The notes: generated from the sequence alone by a model not told the origin. Counted from the first letter of the stretch, positions 1 to 5,977 are shown. The stretch is 6,834 bases of DNA from an uncultured Methylocystaceae bacterium (GCA_945956975.1 CAMFKC010000123.1:1-6834), one strand, 5' to 3'. Numbers and translations: made by a program.

Positions 1-609
1 GCGCAGGCTCGCCGGGCCGCGGATGACCTCGATCTGGTTGGTCAGCAGCGGATTGACCGGCACGAAATGATCTTCGCCGAGGTCCGAGGCGCCGTTCGCA
101 TTGACGCCATTGGCGACGATGCCGACGCGGTTTACGTCAAGGCCGCGGATGATCGGGCGGCTCGACGCGCCCGGCGCGAAGCTGGAGCCGACGATACCGG
201 GCGTCGAACCCAGCACTTCGCCGAGCGTCGCGCTGGCGCTGCGCTGGATTTCTTCACGCGGAACGACCGTCACCGTGGCGAACTGATCGGTCACGACCGG
301 CAGGGTGGCCAGAAGGGGCAGTTCCGCAACAGGGGCTGGCGCGGGCGCCGGCGCGGGCGGCGGGGGGGCCCGGCGGACGGTCCGCGATGGACGGGCCGCG
401 GGCTCTCGCGCCGCCCGGGCTGGAGCCGACGCCACGGGGCGTTCAGGCTCGGCCGTCGCGCGCACGACGGGCTTGCGCCGGACGATGGGGCTCGGCGCCG
501 TCACCGTAATCTCGGGCAAAGCTGTGGCTTGCGCGCGCGCTTCCTGAATCAGAAGCGGCGCGAATGCCGTATGCCCGAGCAGGAAGAGACGGGTGACGCG
601 ATACCGCAT
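1..609 (-). CDS. TonB-dependent outer-membrane receptor, ZnuD-like, N-terminal 203 residues (3' end cut by window edge)
   Basis: Reading the minus strand from ATG at 609 gives an open frame of 203 codons that runs off the left edge. Residues 1-26 look like a signal peptide with cleavage near EARA|QA. LPEITVTA (31-38) resembles a TonB box. A Pro/Ala/Arg-rich linker follows (about 40-96), then the plug domain from about 105: VVTDQFATVTVVPREEI, a LGEVLGSTPGI segment, RPIIRGLDVNRV (151-162) and the family hallmark IEVIRGPASLR (193-203). Receptors of this family use TonB/ExbBD energy to import metal complexes or other ligands across the outer membrane. The segment ASDLGEDHFVPVNP (174-187), just before the RGPA motif, resembles the Ser-x-x-Asp-His region of ZnuD-type zinc receptors, so zinc uptake is the best guess; an iron or other ligand remains possible. 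An AAGGAG Shine-Dalgarno lies 10 bases upstream of the start and a Zur/Fur-like palindrome about 70 bases upstream. The barrel is outside the window. Family assignment is firm; substrate is inferred. Confidence 0.93.
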   Translation of the reverse strand, partial: MRYRVTRLFLLGHTAFAPLLIQEARAQATALPEITVTAPSPIVRRKPVVRATAEPERPVASAPARAAREPAARPSRTVRRAPPPPAPAPAPAPVAELPLLATLPVVTDQFATVTVVPREEIQRSASATLGEVLGSTPGIVGSSFAPGASSRPIIRGLDVNRVGIVANGVNANGASDLGEDHFVPVNPLLTNQIEVIRGPASLR

Positions 610-619
610 GATCGTTGTT

Positions 620-625
620 CTCCTT
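620..625 (-). promoter_or_regulatory. Shine-Dalgarno of the TonB-dependent receptor
   Basis: On the minus strand AAGGAG stands 10 bases before the ATG at 609. It supports that start codon, which is also placed correctly for the signal peptide. Confidence 0.75.
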
Positions 626-677
626 CATGCCTACGGCGATCGTTTCCGGGGGCGCCGCCTCGGGCAACTGATGAAGG

Positions 678-697
678 ATGTAACAATATAACATTAC
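678..697 (-). promoter_or_regulatory. Putative Zur/Fur-family operator in the receptor promoter
   Basis: The plus strand reads ATGTAACAATATAACAT at 678-694 and continues to TTAC at 697. It is an imperfect AT-rich palindrome: 12 of the 16 non-central bases of the 17-mer are symmetric, and GTAA...TTAC closes a second symmetry at 680-697. It stands out sharply from the GC-rich background. The minus-strand reading (ATGTTATATTGTTACAT) resembles the TGTTATA-type boxes bound by the zinc repressor Zur in proteobacteria. It lies about 70 bases before the receptor start, and on the minus strand it includes a TATATT that could serve as a -10 element. Repression of a zinc receptor when zinc is plentiful would fit. 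This is inferred from motif resemblance and position only; a Fur or Irr/Mur-like site is an alternative. Confidence 0.5.
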
Positions 698-817
698 GCT
701 CGGCAAGTGCGACTCGCCGGATCGTCGCCTCGTGCGCTGACGCGCCCGGTCGTCAAACCCTACGTTGGGAGCAGAAGCGGAAACCCCGAATGCCGATGCG
801 GCGCCGCATTCTGGCCA

Positions 818-833
818 CTAACCAAGGGTTAAC
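818..833 (+). promoter_or_regulatory. Putative CtrA site upstream of pal (CTAA-N7-TTAAC)
   Basis: CTAA at 818-821, seven bases, then TTAAC at 829-833 matches the alphaproteobacterial CtrA consensus TTAA-N7-TTAAC at 8 of 9 defined positions. It lies about 130 bases before the pal start. CtrA is the cell-cycle response regulator of this class. Binding is inferred from the motif alone. Confidence 0.4.
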
Positions 834-885
834 CACGCGGGCGATTTGCTCGAATGCAACGCATTCCGCAAACCCGCGATCAAGG

Positions 886-891
886 TTGACA
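886..891 (+). promoter_or_regulatory. pal: Possible -35 element of the pal promoter
   Basis: TTGACA is a perfect match to the sigma-70 -35 hexamer and lies 72 bases before the pal ATG. No convincing -10 hexamer appears at 16-18 bases downstream; that position holds ATCGGC or TCGGCC. The promoter is therefore incomplete on consensus grounds and could depend on an activator. Confidence 0.4.
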
Positions 892-901
892 GAACCTTCG
901 C

Positions 902-909
902 TTAACCAT
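902..909 (+). promoter_or_regulatory. Putative CtrA half-site in the pal promoter (TTAACCAT)
   Basis: TTAACCAT equals the CtrA half-site motif described in alphaproteobacteria. It lies 10 bases downstream of the TTGACA hexamer, inside the would-be promoter spacer, where a bound regulator would directly affect pal transcription. A second, fuller CtrA-like match lies at 818-833. Confidence 0.4.
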
Positions 910-950
910 CGGCCGCTAGGACTGGGCTCGATTTCTCCGGAAACGAGTTC

Positions 951-956
951 GAGGAG
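951..956 (+). promoter_or_regulatory. pal: Shine-Dalgarno that fixes the pal start
   Basis: GAGGAG stands 7 bases before the ATG at 964. The same frame is open far upstream, to about position 67, but only this start has a good ribosome site and places a lipoprotein signal peptide at the N-terminus. Confidence 0.85.
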
Positions 957-963
957 TACCGGA

Positions 964-1488
964 ATGCTGAACCCCCAAGGCGCACGCGCCCTGAAATTCG
1001 CCGTCGCGGTCGCTTTGGCGCTGGGCGCTACGGCCTGCGCCAAGAATGCGGGCGACGAGGCGAGCATCGCCGGCGGCGTCGGCGCCGGCGGCGGCTATGG
1101 CAAGGGCGGGGCTGCGACGCCCGGCAGCCAGCAGGATTTCGTGGTCAATGTCGGCGACCGCGTGTTCTTCGAGTCGGATTCGACCGAATTGTCTTCGACC
1201 GCACAGGCGACGCTCGACAAGCAGGCGCGCTGGCTGCAGCAGTACAACCGTTACAATTTCACGATCGAGGGCCACGCCGACGAGCGCGGCACCCGCGAAT
1301 ACAATTTCGCGCTCGGCGCCCGCCGCGCCGAAGTGACGAAGGAATATCTGGCCGCCCGCGGCATTCCGGCGTCGCGCATCAAGACGATCAGCTACGGCAA
1401 GGAGCGGCCCGTCGCGGTCTGCAACGACATTTCCTGCTGGTCGCAGAACCGCCGCGCCGTCACGGTGCTGAGCGGCGGCCAGTCCTGA
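964..1488 (+). CDS. pal: Peptidoglycan-associated lipoprotein Pal
   Basis: This 174-residue outer-membrane lipoprotein links the outer membrane to peptidoglycan and works with TolA/TolB in envelope constriction at division. Residues 1-24 form a lipoprotein signal with a hydrophobic stretch (AVAVALALGATA) and the lipidated cysteine is Cys25; its lipobox ATAC lacks the usual Leu at -3. A Gly/Ala-rich tether follows (about 29-55). The OmpA-like peptidoglycan-binding domain spans about 60-170: DRVFFESDSTEL (65-76), then GHADERGTREYNFALGARRA (103-122). The conserved Asp106 and Arg120 correspond to the residues that hold diaminopimelate in this fold. Cys153 and Cys158 near the C-terminus may form a disulfide. 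Length is typical. Pal normally follows tolB, but tolB is absent here and a divergent receptor lies upstream. A stem-loop 22 bases after the stop probably ends transcription, so cpoB downstream is not obviously cotranscribed. Confidence 0.97.
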   Translation: MLNPQGARALKFAVAVALALGATACAKNAGDEASIAGGVGAGGGYGKGGAATPGSQQDFVVNVGDRVFFESDSTELSSTAQATLDKQARWLQQYNRYNFTIEGHADERGTREYNFALGARRAEVTKEYLAARGIPASRIKTISYGKERPVAVCNDISCWSQNRRAVTVLSGGQS

Positions 1489-1509
1489 TCCCGGATCGCT
1501 GATCGATGG

Positions 1510-1549
1510 CGAAGGTCATGCGCGAGGCGTGACCTTCGGCCCTGATTTT
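1510..1549 (+). terminator. Probable rho-independent terminator after pal
   Basis: A 12-pair stem joins 1510-1521 (CGAAGGTCATGC) with 1527-1538 (GCGTGACCTTCG), closing a 5-base loop, with one T-G wobble at 1519/1529. A short run of four T's lies at 1546-1549, seven bases past the stem. The stem is strong but the T tract is short and displaced, so termination may be partial. Confidence 0.55.
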
Positions 1550-1591
1550 CCTTGCACGACGCCGGCAGACTGATCTTCACGGACATTTCGT

Positions 1592-1595
1592 GGAG
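1592..1595 (+). promoter_or_regulatory. Shine-Dalgarno of the small membrane-protein gene
   Basis: GGAG stands 7 bases before the ATG at 1603. It favours this ATG over the in-frame TTG at 1552, which lies immediately after the pal terminator and has no ribosome site. Confidence 0.55.
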
Positions 1596-1602
1596 CCGGG
1601 TC

Positions 1603-1752
1603 ATGAACGCGCATTTCATTTCGGACGGGCGTCGGGACATCTACGGTTTCGACAGTTTCGAACTTCGCCTGTCGGCGCGTCGGCAACTCGGCGTGTCGTC
1701 GCTGATCCTCGCCTGCTTCGGCGTCGCCTGCGCGCTGACGTTGGCGATGTGA
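1603..1752 (+). CDS. Small single-pass membrane protein, unknown function (49 residues)
   Basis: I do not recognise this protein. The reading frame starts at an ATG with a well-spaced GGAG and encodes 49 residues ending in TGA at 1750-1752. The N-terminal 28 residues are polar and charged (MNAHFISDGRRDIYGFDSF, then ELRLSARRQ). Residues 30-49 (GVSSLILACFGVACALTLAM) form one hydrophobic helix that ends the protein. The RRQ before the helix suggests a cytoplasmic N-terminus under the positive-inside rule, making it a tail-anchored or N-in protein. It sits between the pal terminator and the autotransporter gene, and may have its own promoter or use read-through from pal. Supporting a real gene are the start context and the sensible membrane topology. 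Against it is the short length, at which chance frames are common in GC-rich DNA. Confidence 0.5.
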   Translation: MNAHFISDGRRDIYGFDSFELRLSARRQLGVSSLILACFGVACALTLAM

Positions 1753-1891
1753 CTTTGTGACAATTGCGCAACATCTGCCGGATTTGGGGGCAATCCGCCG
1801 GTCCGGCGCGCCCGCTGCTATTGCTCCGTCCGCGACTGCCGCTAGCCTCTTTCGCTCAAGGACTGCCAAGGTCCGGCGTTAGGGGAACGAA

Positions 1892-3793
1892 ATGTCCAAG
1901 TTGGCTCGGAGCGCCGCCGCTCTTTTGAAGCGTACCGCCAGCGTCGCAGCAATCGGTCTCGCGATTGCGAGCGCCACCGAAGCACGGGCGCAGAAATTCA
2001 CGTCCATCCAGGCCTTCGGCGACAGTTATGTCGACACCGGCAATCTCTGGCTGCTCCTGCCGCCCGGATCGCAATTTCCGCTCTACCCGACGGGCCGTTT
2101 CAGCGGCGGGCTCAACTACATCGACTTTCTGTCCGCCATGCGGGGCGTGCCGGCGCCGAATTACGCCTTCGGCGGCGCCAAGACGGGTTTCGACAATACG
2201 GTCGCCCCGGGCCTGCCGGGGTTCGCGCAGGAATGGGCGGCCTTCGCCCTGGGCGGCGGCCGCTTCCTGCCGACAGACCTGATCGCGCTCAATATCGGCG
2301 GCAACGACGCGCGCGCCTATTACCAGAACGGCGGCACGCTGGCCGGCGTCGGCGCCGCGGCGGCGACGAGCGCCGCGCAGGCGATGGCGGGCGTCAATAC
2401 GCTGGTGGGCCTCGGCGCGCGCAACCTGGTGTTCACGGTCGGCGACGTCGGCGCGCTTCCCGAAGCGACCGGCGTTCCCGCGGCCGCCATCGGCACGGCC
2501 TACAGCCAGTCCTACAATCTGCTGATGCAGGCCCAACTCGGCGCCTTGGCGGCGACGACCGGCGTGCGCGTGGAATATGTCGACATCGGCCTGCTCGGCA
2601 CGCAGATCAAGGCGTTGCCCGGTCTCTACGGCATCGCCAACACCGGCGCCTGCCCGATCGCCTGCATCGGCAATCCGGCTCTGCAGAGCCAGTATCTCTT
2701 CTACGTCGACGGCGTCCACCTGACGACCGCCGGCTTCGCGATCATGGCGAAGTATATCGACAACCGGCTCAATGCGCCGATGACGCTTGCGCCACAGGCC
2801 GATGCGGGCATGACCGCCGTCGGCGCCTTCATGTCCAACATGTTCGGGCGTCTCGATCTCTTCAATTCCATGTCGACGCTTGGGACAGGCCGCGTGATGT
2901 CCTACGCCGACCAGGGCCGCGACGCAGGCCCGTTCGCCCGCGCGCCGGCCGGGCCTGCGCCGAGCCCGCTTTCGGCCTACATCACCATCAACGGGGGGTT
3001 CGGGTCGCGCAAGGCGACCGGCGTCGCCAACGGCTACGAGTGGGACAGCATCGGCGGTACGGTCGGCCTCGACTACCGGATCGCCGACAACGCCATCATC
3101 GGCGCCGCCTTCAACTACGCCAATCCCACGCTGCGCCAATCGCAGGGCGCGGGCGGCAGCGACACGAACGTCTATCAGTTCGGCGTCTACGGCGCCTGGA
3201 ACGGCGCGAACCTGTTCGCACAGGGCGCGCTTTCCTACGGCCTGACCAGCACCAACACCTGGCGCCCGGGCGTGGTCAGCATGATCAACTCGAGCGCGAG
3301 CGGCTGGACCTTCTCGGCCGCCGGCAAGCTCGGCTATCTCTTCGACATATCCGACCGCATGCGCCTCGGGCCGATCGCCGGGCTGACCTACGCCTCGGCG
3401 CAGACCAACGCCTACTCGGAAAACGGCGACCCCGTGCTGACCCTGGCCGTCAGCAAGCAGAAGCTCGAGGCCTTCGTCGGCAGCGTCGGCGCGCAGGCGC
3501 GCTACCGCTTCGCCCTTGGCGCGCGCGAGGTGTCGACCTTCCTGAACCTGACGGCCGAAAACGACTTCCACGGCAACGGTAGGCTGATTTCCTACAGCGC
3601 CACCTCCGCGCCGCTCATCGTCAACAAGTGGAACGTGCCGAACGGGCCGCGCAGCCTGTACGGGCGCGTCGCCGCCGGCGCGTCCACGGATGTCGCGCCG
3701 GGCGTGGCCGTCTCGATCAACCTGTCGCAGACCTTCGCGCGGCGCGGCGGAGATGACTTCACCGGCCAGGGCGGGGTGAAATTCTCGTTCTGA
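1892..3793 (+). CDS. GDSL-family esterase/lipase autotransporter (EstA-like)
   Basis: This 633-residue protein is predicted to hydrolyse ester substrates at the cell surface. Residues 1-33 form a signal peptide with cleavage at ARA|QKF. The passenger (about 34-300) carries all GDSL/SGNH blocks: block I FGDSYVDTGN with nucleophile Ser45, block II NYAFGGAKTG (90-99) with the oxyanion glycine, block III NIGGND with Asn138, and block V DGVH with Asp273 and His276. Cys254 and Cys258 (CPIAC) could pair. A linker rich in Ala/Pro (about 340-360) leads to the C-terminal autotransporter barrel (about 361-633), with alternating strands such as YITINGGFGS and a terminal phenylalanine in KFSF, as expected for Bam-dependent insertion. 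Length is close to that of Pseudomonas EstA-type enzymes. AGGGGA 5 bases before the ATG is its ribosome site. The physiological substrate cannot be read from the sequence. It lies between pal and cpoB, which are usually adjacent. Confidence 0.93.
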   Translation: MSKLARSAAALLKRTASVAAIGLAIASATEARAQKFTSIQAFGDSYVDTGNLWLLLPPGSQFPLYPTGRFSGGLNYIDFLSAMRGVPAPNYAFGGAKTGFDNTVAPGLPGFAQEWAAFALGGGRFLPTDLIALNIGGNDARAYYQNGGTLAGVGAAAATSAAQAMAGVNTLVGLGARNLVFTVGDVGALPEATGVPAAAIGTAYSQSYNLLMQAQLGALAATTGVRVEYVDIGLLGTQIKALPGLYGIANTGACPIACIGNPALQSQYLFYVDGVHLTTAGFAIMAKYIDNRLNAPMTLAPQADAGMTAVGAFMSNMFGRLDLFNSMSTLGTGRVMSYADQGRDAGPFARAPAGPAPSPLSAYITINGGFGSRKATGVANGYEWDSIGGTVGLDYRIADNAIIGAAFNYANPTLRQSQGAGGSDTNVYQFGVYGAWNGANLFAQGALSYGLTSTNTWRPGVVSMINSSASGWTFSAAGKLGYLFDISDRMRLGPIAGLTYASAQTNAYSENGDPVLTLAVSKQKLEAFVGSVGAQARYRFALGAREVSTFLNLTAENDFHGNGRLISYSATSAPLIVNKWNVPNGPRSLYGRVAAGASTDVAPGVAVSINLSQTFARRGGDDFTGQGGVKFSF

Positions 3794-3803
3794 GGCTTCG
3801 ACC

Positions 3804-3834
3804 GGCCGCGATCAGCCCGCCGGGCGTCGCGGCC
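3804..3834 (+). other. Strong nested stem-loop between the autotransporter gene and cpoB
   Basis: GGCCGCGA (3804-3811) pairs perfectly with TCGCGGCC (3827-3834). Inside it GCCC (3815-3818) pairs with GGGC (3822-3825) around a 3-base loop. It starts 10 bases after the autotransporter stop codon. No T tract follows, so it is not a standard rho-independent terminator. It could protect the 3' end of the autotransporter mRNA or weaken read-through into cpoB. Confidence 0.45.
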
Positions 3835-3914
3835 TCGCCATGCTTCGGGCGGATTTCGGCGGCAAAGGCGTTGTGATATTCGATTGCCGCCAAGCCCGCC
3901 GGATTCTCCCGAAC

Positions 3915-4973
3915 ATGCGTTTGCCGAAACTTGCTGTCAGCGCCGCGCTCGCCGGACTTCTCCTTGCGCCTTGCGCGCCCGCTTTCGCCGGCGAAGGCCT
4001 GCTGCCGAATCTGCGTCTCGGCCAGCTCTTCAACCGCCCGACGCCGCCTGCCGACGTCGATGACGAACCGCCAGCGCGCAGCGGGCCGAGCAACGCCGAA
4101 CTCGTGGTGCGCATCGACCGGCTCGAGCGGATGAACCGCGAGCTGACCGGCCAGATCGAGGAATTGCAGTTCAAGCTGCGCAAGATGGAAGAGCAGGCGC
4201 GCGCCGGCGGTGCGGCCGCAGTTGCGCCCCCGGCGGCTCAGCCGGCGCCGCAGGCGAACACGGCGCGTCCCGTCTCCCCCGGTCCCGTCGCGAGCCTGCC
4301 CACGGCGACCCCAGGCGCGAGCACGCCTGTCGAGGGAAGCCATTTGCGGCGTGGCGACGCCTTCGATCCCACGCAGAACCCGACCGCGCCCGGCGCGCCG
4401 CGCCAACTCGGCACGACTCAGCCCAGCGCGCCTATCGCCCCTGGAACCAGCGGGCCGCTCGGCGGGCGCGATCCCGGCGAGGCGCCCAACCCGATGAGGC
4501 CGATCGATCTCGGCGCGCCGCGGCCCGTGACGCCGCCGGTCGCGGCCACGCCGCCGACCGGCGCTGGGGACACGCAGATCGCCTCCGCCCCGCAAGGGCC
4601 CAAGGAAGAATACGAGCTTGCGAGCGCCTTCCTGAAGCAGGGGCAATACGATAATGCGCAGAAGGGCTTCGAGAGCTTCATCGCCAAACACACGAAGAGC
4701 CGTTACATGCCCGACGCCGTTTTCGGCTTGGGCGAGACCTATTTTCAGCGCGGGCGCCATCGGGAGGCGGCCGAGCAATATCTGAAAATTTCGACCAGCT
4801 ACGCCAATTCCGCGCGCGGACCCGAGGCCATGCTGCGGCTCGGGCAGGCGCTCAATGCGCTCGGCGCCAAGGAGCAAGCCTGCGCCTCCTTCGCGGAAGT
4901 CGGCCGCAAATATCCCAGCGCGTCGACCACGATTCGCGCAGCCGATCGCGAGTCCAAGAAAATCTCGTGCTGA
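3915..4973 (+). CDS. cpoB: Tol-Pal accessory protein CpoB (YbgF), periplasmic TPR protein
   Basis: CpoB binds TolA and couples Tol-Pal constriction to peptidoglycan synthesis in the periplasm. The 352-residue product has a signal peptide (MRLPKLAVSAALAGLLL..., cleavage near AFA|GEG at 25/26). A coiled coil follows at about 58-95 (charged heptads around RIDRLERMNRELTGQIEEL), matching the YbgF trimerisation segment. A Pro/Ala/Gly-rich linker covers about 96-228. The C-terminal TPR domain runs from about 229 to 352: YELASAFLKQGQYDNAQKGF, then PDAVFGLGETYFQRGRHREA, then PEAMLRLGQALNALGAKEQA, with typical TPR spacing of 34-37 residues. The start at 3915 is chosen because it puts the signal peptide at the N-terminus; an in-frame ATG at 3840 would add 25 unsuitable residues. 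Neither start has a strong Shine-Dalgarno. The end overlaps tilS by 7 bases, indicating cotranscription. The linker is much longer than in E. coli CpoB, whose whole precursor is about 260 residues. Confidence 0.93.
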   Translation: MRLPKLAVSAALAGLLLAPCAPAFAGEGLLPNLRLGQLFNRPTPPADVDDEPPARSGPSNAELVVRIDRLERMNRELTGQIEELQFKLRKMEEQARAGGAAAVAPPAAQPAPQANTARPVSPGPVASLPTATPGASTPVEGSHLRRGDAFDPTQNPTAPGAPRQLGTTQPSAPIAPGTSGPLGGRDPGEAPNPMRPIDLGAPRPVTPPVAATPPTGAGDTQIASAPQGPKEEYELASAFLKQGQYDNAQKGFESFIAKHTKSRYMPDAVFGLGETYFQRGRHREAAEQYLKISTSYANSARGPEAMLRLGQALNALGAKEQACASFAEVGRKYPSASTTIRAADRESKKISC

Positions 4974-5977
4974 GCCCGGCCGGCCAGCCGCTTCCCGACC
5001 TCGCGACGATCTTCGCGGGGCTGGAAGGGTCGGCGGGCCTGCTGCTTGCCGTTTCCGGCGGCCCCGATTCGACGGCGCTTCTGGCGCTCGCCGACCGCTG
5101 GCGGCGTCAGAGCAGCGTTCGGATCTGCGTCGCCACCGTCGATCACCGGCTGCGGCCGGACTCCCGCCAAGAAGCCGAGAGCGTCGCGGCGCTATGCGCG
5201 GCGCGCGGCCTGCGGCACGCCATCCTCTCCTGGGACGGCGACAAGCCCGGCGCAGGCCTGCCGGCCGCCGCGCGAGTTGCGCGCTACGGTCTGCTCGGCG
5301 CCCATGCGCGCGCGATCGGCGCAGACACGATCGCGACCGCCCACCATGCCGACGACCAGGCCGAGACGGTTCTCATGCGGCTGCTGCGGGGCAGCGGGCC
5401 TGCGGGGCTCGCCGGCATGGCCCGCCTTGCGCCGGCCCCCTGGCCGGCCGGCGCGGGGCTGATGCTCGCCCGGCCGCTGCTGCAGACGCCCAAGGCCGAC
5501 CTGGTCGGCTTCTGCCGCGCCGAGGGGCTCGCCTATTTCGAAGATCCGACCAATCAGGACGCCACCTACCGCCGCCCGCAAGTGCGGCGGCTGGCGGCGC
5601 TGCTGGCGGCAGAGGGGCTTGGCCGGGCCGAACTCCTGCGCCTGGCCGAGCGCGCCGCGCGGGTCGAGCGGGCTCTCGCGCCGGCGATCGAGGCGCAATT
5701 GTCCGCTCTGCCGGCCCGCCGTCAGGCAGCGGCATTCGAGATCGATATCGCGTCGTTCCTGGCCCTGTCCGACGAGGCCGCGGTGCGTCTCCTTGCCGCC
5801 GAGATCGCTCGAATCGGCGGCGGAGCGGCGCGGCTCGAACAGATCGAAAAAGTAGCCGCGGGCCTGCGGCAAAAAAGCCGGCACGCGACGACGCTTGGCG
5901 GCGTCGCGATCAAGCGAGACGCCAAGGTTCTGATTTTGCAGCCGCAAAACGCGCGCAAGACGCGATCGGCGACATAG
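4967..5977 (+). CDS. tilS: tRNA(Ile)-lysidine synthetase TilS
   Basis: TilS modifies C34 of the CAU-anticodon isoleucine tRNA to lysidine using ATP and lysine, so that it reads AUA and is charged with isoleucine. The 336-residue cytoplasmic protein has the N-type ATP-pyrophosphatase P-loop SGGPDS (30-35), then TVDHRLRPDS (58-67), the family motif AHHADDQAETVLMRLLRGSG (125-144) and DPTNQD (193-198) followed by an Arg-rich segment (RRPQVRRL). The C-terminal part is short and ends with a GGVAIKRDAKVLILQPQ strand region; the whole is shorter than the roughly 430-residue E. coli enzyme, lacking much of its C-terminal extension, as is common in alphaproteobacteria. The start is GTG at 4967, overlapping the cpoB stop by 7 bases. 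No strong Shine-Dalgarno precedes it and no later ATG or GTG comes before the P-loop, which suggests translational coupling to cpoB. Confidence 0.95.
   Translation: MLSPAGQPLPDLATIFAGLEGSAGLLLAVSGGPDSTALLALADRWRRQSSVRICVATVDHRLRPDSRQEAESVAALCAARGLRHAILSWDGDKPGAGLPAAARVARYGLLGAHARAIGADTIATAHHADDQAETVLMRLLRGSGPAGLAGMARLAPAPWPAGAGLMLARPLLQTPKADLVGFCRAEGLAYFEDPTNQDATYRRPQVRRLAALLAAEGLGRAELLRLAERAARVERALAPAIEAQLSALPARRQAAAFEIDIASFLALSDEAAVRLLAAEIARIGGGAARLEQIEKVAAGLRQKSRHATTLGGVAIKRDAKVLILQPQNARKTRSAT

Larger units (their letters stand above)
610..963. other. Divergent intergenic region between the receptor and pal
   Basis: No convincing gene is present in these 354 bases. The left part (about 610-700) is the leader of the minus-strand receptor and contains its Shine-Dalgarno and an AT-rich palindrome. 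The right part (about 780-963) is the pal upstream region. It contains a 14-base perfect palindrome (796-809, ATGCGGCGCCGCAT), two inverted pairs of the hexamer GAATGC/GCATTC, two CtrA-like motifs, a TTGACA hexamer and the pal Shine-Dalgarno. Open frames crossing this stretch on either strand are extensions or shadows of the flanking genes. Confidence 0.7.

Noticed and set aside
443..706. Minus-strand frame of 87 residues overlapping the receptor start
   Set aside because: It overlaps the receptor in another frame, crosses its promoter and Shine-Dalgarno, and has no ribosome site.
67..963. Upstream in-frame extension of pal by 299 residues
   Set aside because: It is antisense to the TonB-dependent receptor and is Arg-rich, as expected of a shadow frame. 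The ATG at 964 has GAGGAG and starts a lipoprotein signal.
1821..1848. Possible promoter of the autotransporter gene (TTGCTC-N16-TAGCCT)
   Set aside because: Only 3 of 6 matches in each hexamer, too weak to annotate. The stretch 1753-1891 otherwise shows only a small CGGATT/AATCCG inverted repeat (1779-1797) and a TTGCGCAA palindrome (1764-1771).
1856..3571. Minus-strand frame of 571 residues opposite the autotransporter
   Set aside because: Composition is Arg/Ala/Gly/Asp-rich with no recognisable domain. It mirrors the third-position GC bias of the clearly real GDSL autotransporter on the other strand.
2233..3582. Plus-strand frame of 449 residues inside the autotransporter gene
   Set aside because: Arg-rich out-of-frame translation of the autotransporter with no domain.
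3840..3914. Upstream ATG start for cpoB
   Set aside because: It would put 25 mostly polar residues before an evident signal peptide and has no Shine-Dalgarno; 3915 is preferred.
3759..4877. Minus-strand frame of 372 residues opposite cpoB
   Set aside because: Antisense shadow of cpoB, no domain or ribosome site.
5934..5949. TTTTGC-AGCC-GCAAAA inverted repeat near the end of tilS
   Set aside because: Only a 6-pair stem inside coding sequence with no following T run; probably coincidental.
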